Positions 20,708 to 23,334 of a stretch of 23,334 bases of DNA are shown here, piece by piece. The notes below the pieces were generated by a model. It was not told where the DNA came from. It was given only the letters and a program-made list of their open reading frames with translations, and did no database searches. This stretch comes from Lachnospiraceae bacterium UBA938 (GTDB lineage Bacteria; Bacillota; Clostridia; Lachnospirales; Lachnospiraceae), in assembly GCA_002293475.1 (NCBI GenBank), contig DBDG01000029.1, forward strand, positions 1-23,334, given 5' to 3'. Every line of letters starts with the position of its first letter. Position 1 is the stretch's first letter. Both the position numbers and the translations under genes were made by a program.

Positions 20708-23068
20708 ATGATTAAGACATGGCAAGAAGAAGTTCTGGATAGTTTATTTGTCCATGCCCCGTTGCCGCTGCATCCGGAACAGTCATTGGAAGCCGGTTTT
20801 GCCGGGAAAAGGACCAGCCGGTCAAAAGCAATATGGAATGGCTCCAAGAGCGATTATTTACCGCAAGGGGCAATGGAAGGGAAGGTGACGGTGGAAAAGG
20901 CCGGCGACGAGGAGCTCATCCGCCTTACCGGACGGCTGCATGCCGATCAATGGCCGGAAGATTCGGCTCCGGACGGGCAATATGCCTTCTACGGAACCGC
21001 GATGCTTCAGTTCAACTTTAACAATGAAAGCTGGGAAAGCTTTAACCGCTTGCGTTTTCGTGTCAGGCCGGACGTCTATGGTGCCAGAATCCTTAACTTG
21101 TACGTGGCAGCGGTGAATGAGGGAGTTGTCCCGGTGCCAGACCGCTATGACCGGGAAGGGACGACAACATTTAATCTGAAGAACCATCAGTGGAATGAAT
21201 GCTTCTGGGAATTTACCAACATGGGCAGGGATAAGATCACCGGCCTTATGTTGTATGTTTTTCTGTGCGGCAAAGATATCGGCGCCGCGGATACTTTGAT
21301 CTATGATTTTAAGGATATCGGTCTGGAGTGCGTGGAAGAGCCGGAACCGGAAAAAGGCTGGAAATGTCATAAAAATCTTATTGTGCTATCGACCCTCGGC
21401 TATTTTCCCGACGGTAAAAAGACGGCTGTCACCGGCGGCGAAGCGGAAAGTTTCGTGCTGGCCGATGTTGAAAGTGGCCGCCCGGTATGGGAAGGCAAAG
21501 CCCAGAAGACCGAGAATGAAAAGGGCAGCTTTCGGATCTTGGACTTTACGCCGTTCACTGAGCCGGGCCGGTATTATATTGAAGCAGGCGGGCTGAAGAG
21601 TCCTGAGTTCCGGATTGCCGGAGATCTGCTGGAAGAAGCAGTCTGGAAAACCGTCAATTTCCTGTACTGCGAGCGCTGCGGAACGCCGGTACCGCATAAA
21701 CATAGCAGCTGTCATATGGACACGATAGCCGAACATAACGGCGTTAAGCTTTCCTTTGCCGGCGGCTGGCATGATGCCGGCGATCTATCCCAGCAGGCCG
21801 CCCAGACCGGCGAGATCGTTCATGCGTTATTAGAGACGGCCAGCCGGACAGCGGACAAGGCTTTGTATCGCCGCCTTCTAGAGGAAGCCCAGTGGGGGCT
21901 GGATTTTATCATGAAAACCCGTTTCGGGGACGGCTACCGTGCCACAAGCGCATCCTCCCTTCGCTTTACCGATGGCCTGATCGGCAATATGGATGACGTC
22001 TTGGTCATGGTGCACGACCATTCTTTTGAAAATTTCCTGTTTGCCGGTATTGAAGCCTATGCCGCCCAGATCTGGCAGGAGGAAGATCCCGATTATGCCT
22101 TTAGCGCGCTGAAGACCGCCAAGGAGGATTTTGCTTTTGCAAAAGCCAAGTTCGGGCAGACCGGTGTTGAACCTTCCAATATATACGAACATACCTACGG
22201 ATCCGGAAAATCGCAGTATTATGCAGTTATAATATGGGCGGCCTCCAATCTGTATCTTGCTTCCGGGGAGGCATGCTACGGTGAAAGGGCGGTGGAATAC
22301 GCCGAGAAGCTGCTTGCCTGCCAGGAAACCGGGGCGGCAGGCTTGCCGTTTTCAGGCTTTTTCTATCGAGATGAAACTAAAAAAGCAATCGTTCATTATA
22401 ACCATCAGGCAAGAGAGCATCAGTTCATGCAGGCTCTGGAACTGCTGAGCCGGACGCAGCCGGAGCACCGCGACTTCCCGCAGTGGGAAGCGGCTATGAA
22501 ACGTTATGCCGGTTACCTTAAATATCTGATCCCATATACATCTCCTTACGGGATGCTTCCTGCCGGGGTGTACCGGACGGATGAACCGGAGGATGAAGCA
22601 ACGTTCCGGGTCATGAATATTTCGGTTGACTATGCGGAAGAGAAAGAAAACTATCATGAGCAGCTAAAAGCCGGAAAAGCCATAGATGACCGGCATGTAA
22701 TCAGGAATTTCCCAGTCTGGTTTTCGTTTCGCGGCAATCTGGCTGTTACACTGTCAATGGGAAAGGCCGCCTCTGTCGTCGGCCATTATTTTCAGGATGA
22801 AGAGCTGATACAAGCAGGGCGCGAGCAGTTTTATTGGCTTTATGGTAAGAATCCGTTCGGCCAGTCGCTGCATTACGGGGTCGGCAGCAGATACTGCTCC
22901 CAATATGCGGTACTGTTGGGCGAATGTACCGGTGAGCTGCCGGTCGGCATCGAGACCTATGAAAATGAAGACGTGCCCTATTGGCCACAGAATAACAATG
23001 CTACCTACAAAGAAGCCTGGACAAGCCCAGCCGGCCGCTTTCTGTGGCTGGCGGCCGATTACCTGTAA
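20708..23068 (+). CDS. Glycoside hydrolase family 9 enzyme, apparently cytoplasmic
   Basis: A 786-residue inverting beta-glycosidase of the cellulase family. Residues up to about 230 form beta-rich material (carbohydrate-binding-like), about 235-310 an Ig-like N-terminal cellulase domain, and from about 325 the (alpha/alpha)6 barrel. Catalytic features are GGWHDAGD (352-359, with Asp356 and Asp359), YGKNPFGQSLHYGVGSRY (712 onwards) and, near the end, ATYKEAW with Glu769 as the likely acid. There is no signal peptide, so it probably acts inside the cell on imported beta-glucan oligosaccharides or, as some GH9 members do, on glucosamine oligomers. AAAGGAG lies 7 bases before the ATG. No transporter genes are adjacent in the window. 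Confidence 0.88.
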   Translation: MIKTWQEEVLDSLFVHAPLPLHPEQSLEAGFAGKRTSRSKAIWNGSKSDYLPQGAMEGKVTVEKAGDEELIRLTGRLHADQWPEDSAPDGQYAFYGTAMLQFNFNNESWESFNRLRFRVRPDVYGARILNLYVAAVNEGVVPVPDRYDREGTTTFNLKNHQWNECFWEFTNMGRDKITGLMLYVFLCGKDIGAADTLIYDFKDIGLECVEEPEPEKGWKCHKNLIVLSTLGYFPDGKKTAVTGGEAESFVLADVESGRPVWEGKAQKTENEKGSFRILDFTPFTEPGRYYIEAGGLKSPEFRIAGDLLEEAVWKTVNFLYCERCGTPVPHKHSSCHMDTIAEHNGVKLSFAGGWHDAGDLSQQAAQTGEIVHALLETASRTADKALYRRLLEEAQWGLDFIMKTRFGDGYRATSASSLRFTDGLIGNMDDVLVMVHDHSFENFLFAGIEAYAAQIWQEEDPDYAFSALKTAKEDFAFAKAKFGQTGVEPSNIYEHTYGSGKSQYYAVIIWAASNLYLASGEACYGERAVEYAEKLLACQETGAAGLPFSGFFYRDETKKAIVHYNHQAREHQFMQALELLSRTQPEHRDFPQWEAAMKRYAGYLKYLIPYTSPYGMLPAGVYRTDEPEDEATFRVMNISVDYAEEKENYHEQLKAGKAIDDRHVIRNFPVWFSFRGNLAVTLSMGKAASVVGHYFQDEELIQAGREQFYWLYGKNPFGQSLHYGVGSRYCSQYAVLLGECTGELPVGIETYENEDVPYWPQNNNATYKEAWTSPAGRFLWLAADYL

Positions 23069-23255
23069 GCTTGTCAAAGCGTTGCCGAGATCCTGCGCTG
23101 ATCGGGATGACAAGGGAAGTAATAAGGCAGGACTGAGGGATAGCCCTTAAAATAAATCGCCAGTAACTATGGCGGAAATACGGCATTTCTTAAAGTACTG
23201 GTACACATATCTGTTAAATTGCGAGTACCGTGATCTTTGCCATCAGTTGACTGGC

Positions 23256-23334
23256 TTAAGCGGTCATCGTCAGATTGCCCGGAATGCCGGTGGTGCTGGC
23301 CACGTGATCGGCCAATTCCACAAGAGAAGGCCGG
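23256..23334 (-). CDS. 3' end of an unidentified minus-strand gene
   Basis: The last 25 codons of a frame that enters from beyond the window and stops at TAA (23258-23256). It reads PSLVELADHVASTTGIPG and ends NLTMTA, with codon use like the neighbouring genes. The fragment is too short to name. It would converge on the GH9 gene, with 187 bases between stops in which I see no clear terminator, only a weak CTTGTC/GACAAG stem (23070-23114). Confidence 0.4.
   Translation of the reverse strand, partial: RPSLVELADHVASTTGIPGNLTMTA

Overview
The window looks like chromosome of an anaerobic, probably spore-forming Clostridia member (Lachnospiraceae-like). This is inferred from gene content only: strong AGGAGG-type ribosome sites, a PdaB-like polysaccharide deacetylase, TnpX/TndX-like serine recombinases with a TnpW-like partner, and a GH9 enzyme without a signal peptide. 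No rRNA, tRNA, CRISPR array or DDE transposase was seen.

Layout. 141-3252: an M18 aminopeptidase converging on a Na/Pi cotransporter-PhoU protein. 3634-5433: a regulated-looking promoter, a 12-codon leader ORF, an AT-rich Ntn-type amide hydrolase and an Sfp-type phosphopantetheinyl transferase. 5489-13288: one polysaccharide deacetylase gene split into three exon-like pieces by serine-recombinase elements. 13399-19257: two tandem paralogous NACHT-pentapeptide-repeat proteins, each with its own near-consensus promoter, probably STAND-type defence proteins. 19302-20384: an exported, membrane-anchored alpha/beta hydrolase with a non-AUG start. 20708-23068: a GH9 enzyme. 23256-23334: the 3' end of a minus-strand gene that leaves the window.

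The central discovery is the nested arrangement at 5489-13288. Element 1 (5767-10709) interrupts the deacetylase just after its first catalytic Asp. Element 3 (10790-12791) interrupts the same gene again 80 bp of host sequence later. Element 2 (7209-10194) is inserted inside the recombinase gene of element 1. Removing each element between its short direct repeats (TGGGG, GGTGGG and AAA) restores reading frames exactly: a 284-residue deacetylase with all NodB motifs, and a 538-residue recombinase. Without element 2, element 1 is 1957 bp; element 3 is 2002 bp. Each of these holds little more than one small ORF followed by one serine recombinase. The order of events implied is element 1 into the deacetylase, then element 2 into element 1, with element 3 placed independently.

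Working model (inference): element 2 has an apparently complete recombinase and may excise, which would rebuild recombinase 1, which could then remove element 1; element 3 could remove itself. Full repair of the deacetylase would therefore need an ordered cascade. Since the gene resembles sporulation deacetylases, an analogy with skin-type intervening elements is worth testing, but nothing in the sequence proves regulated excision.
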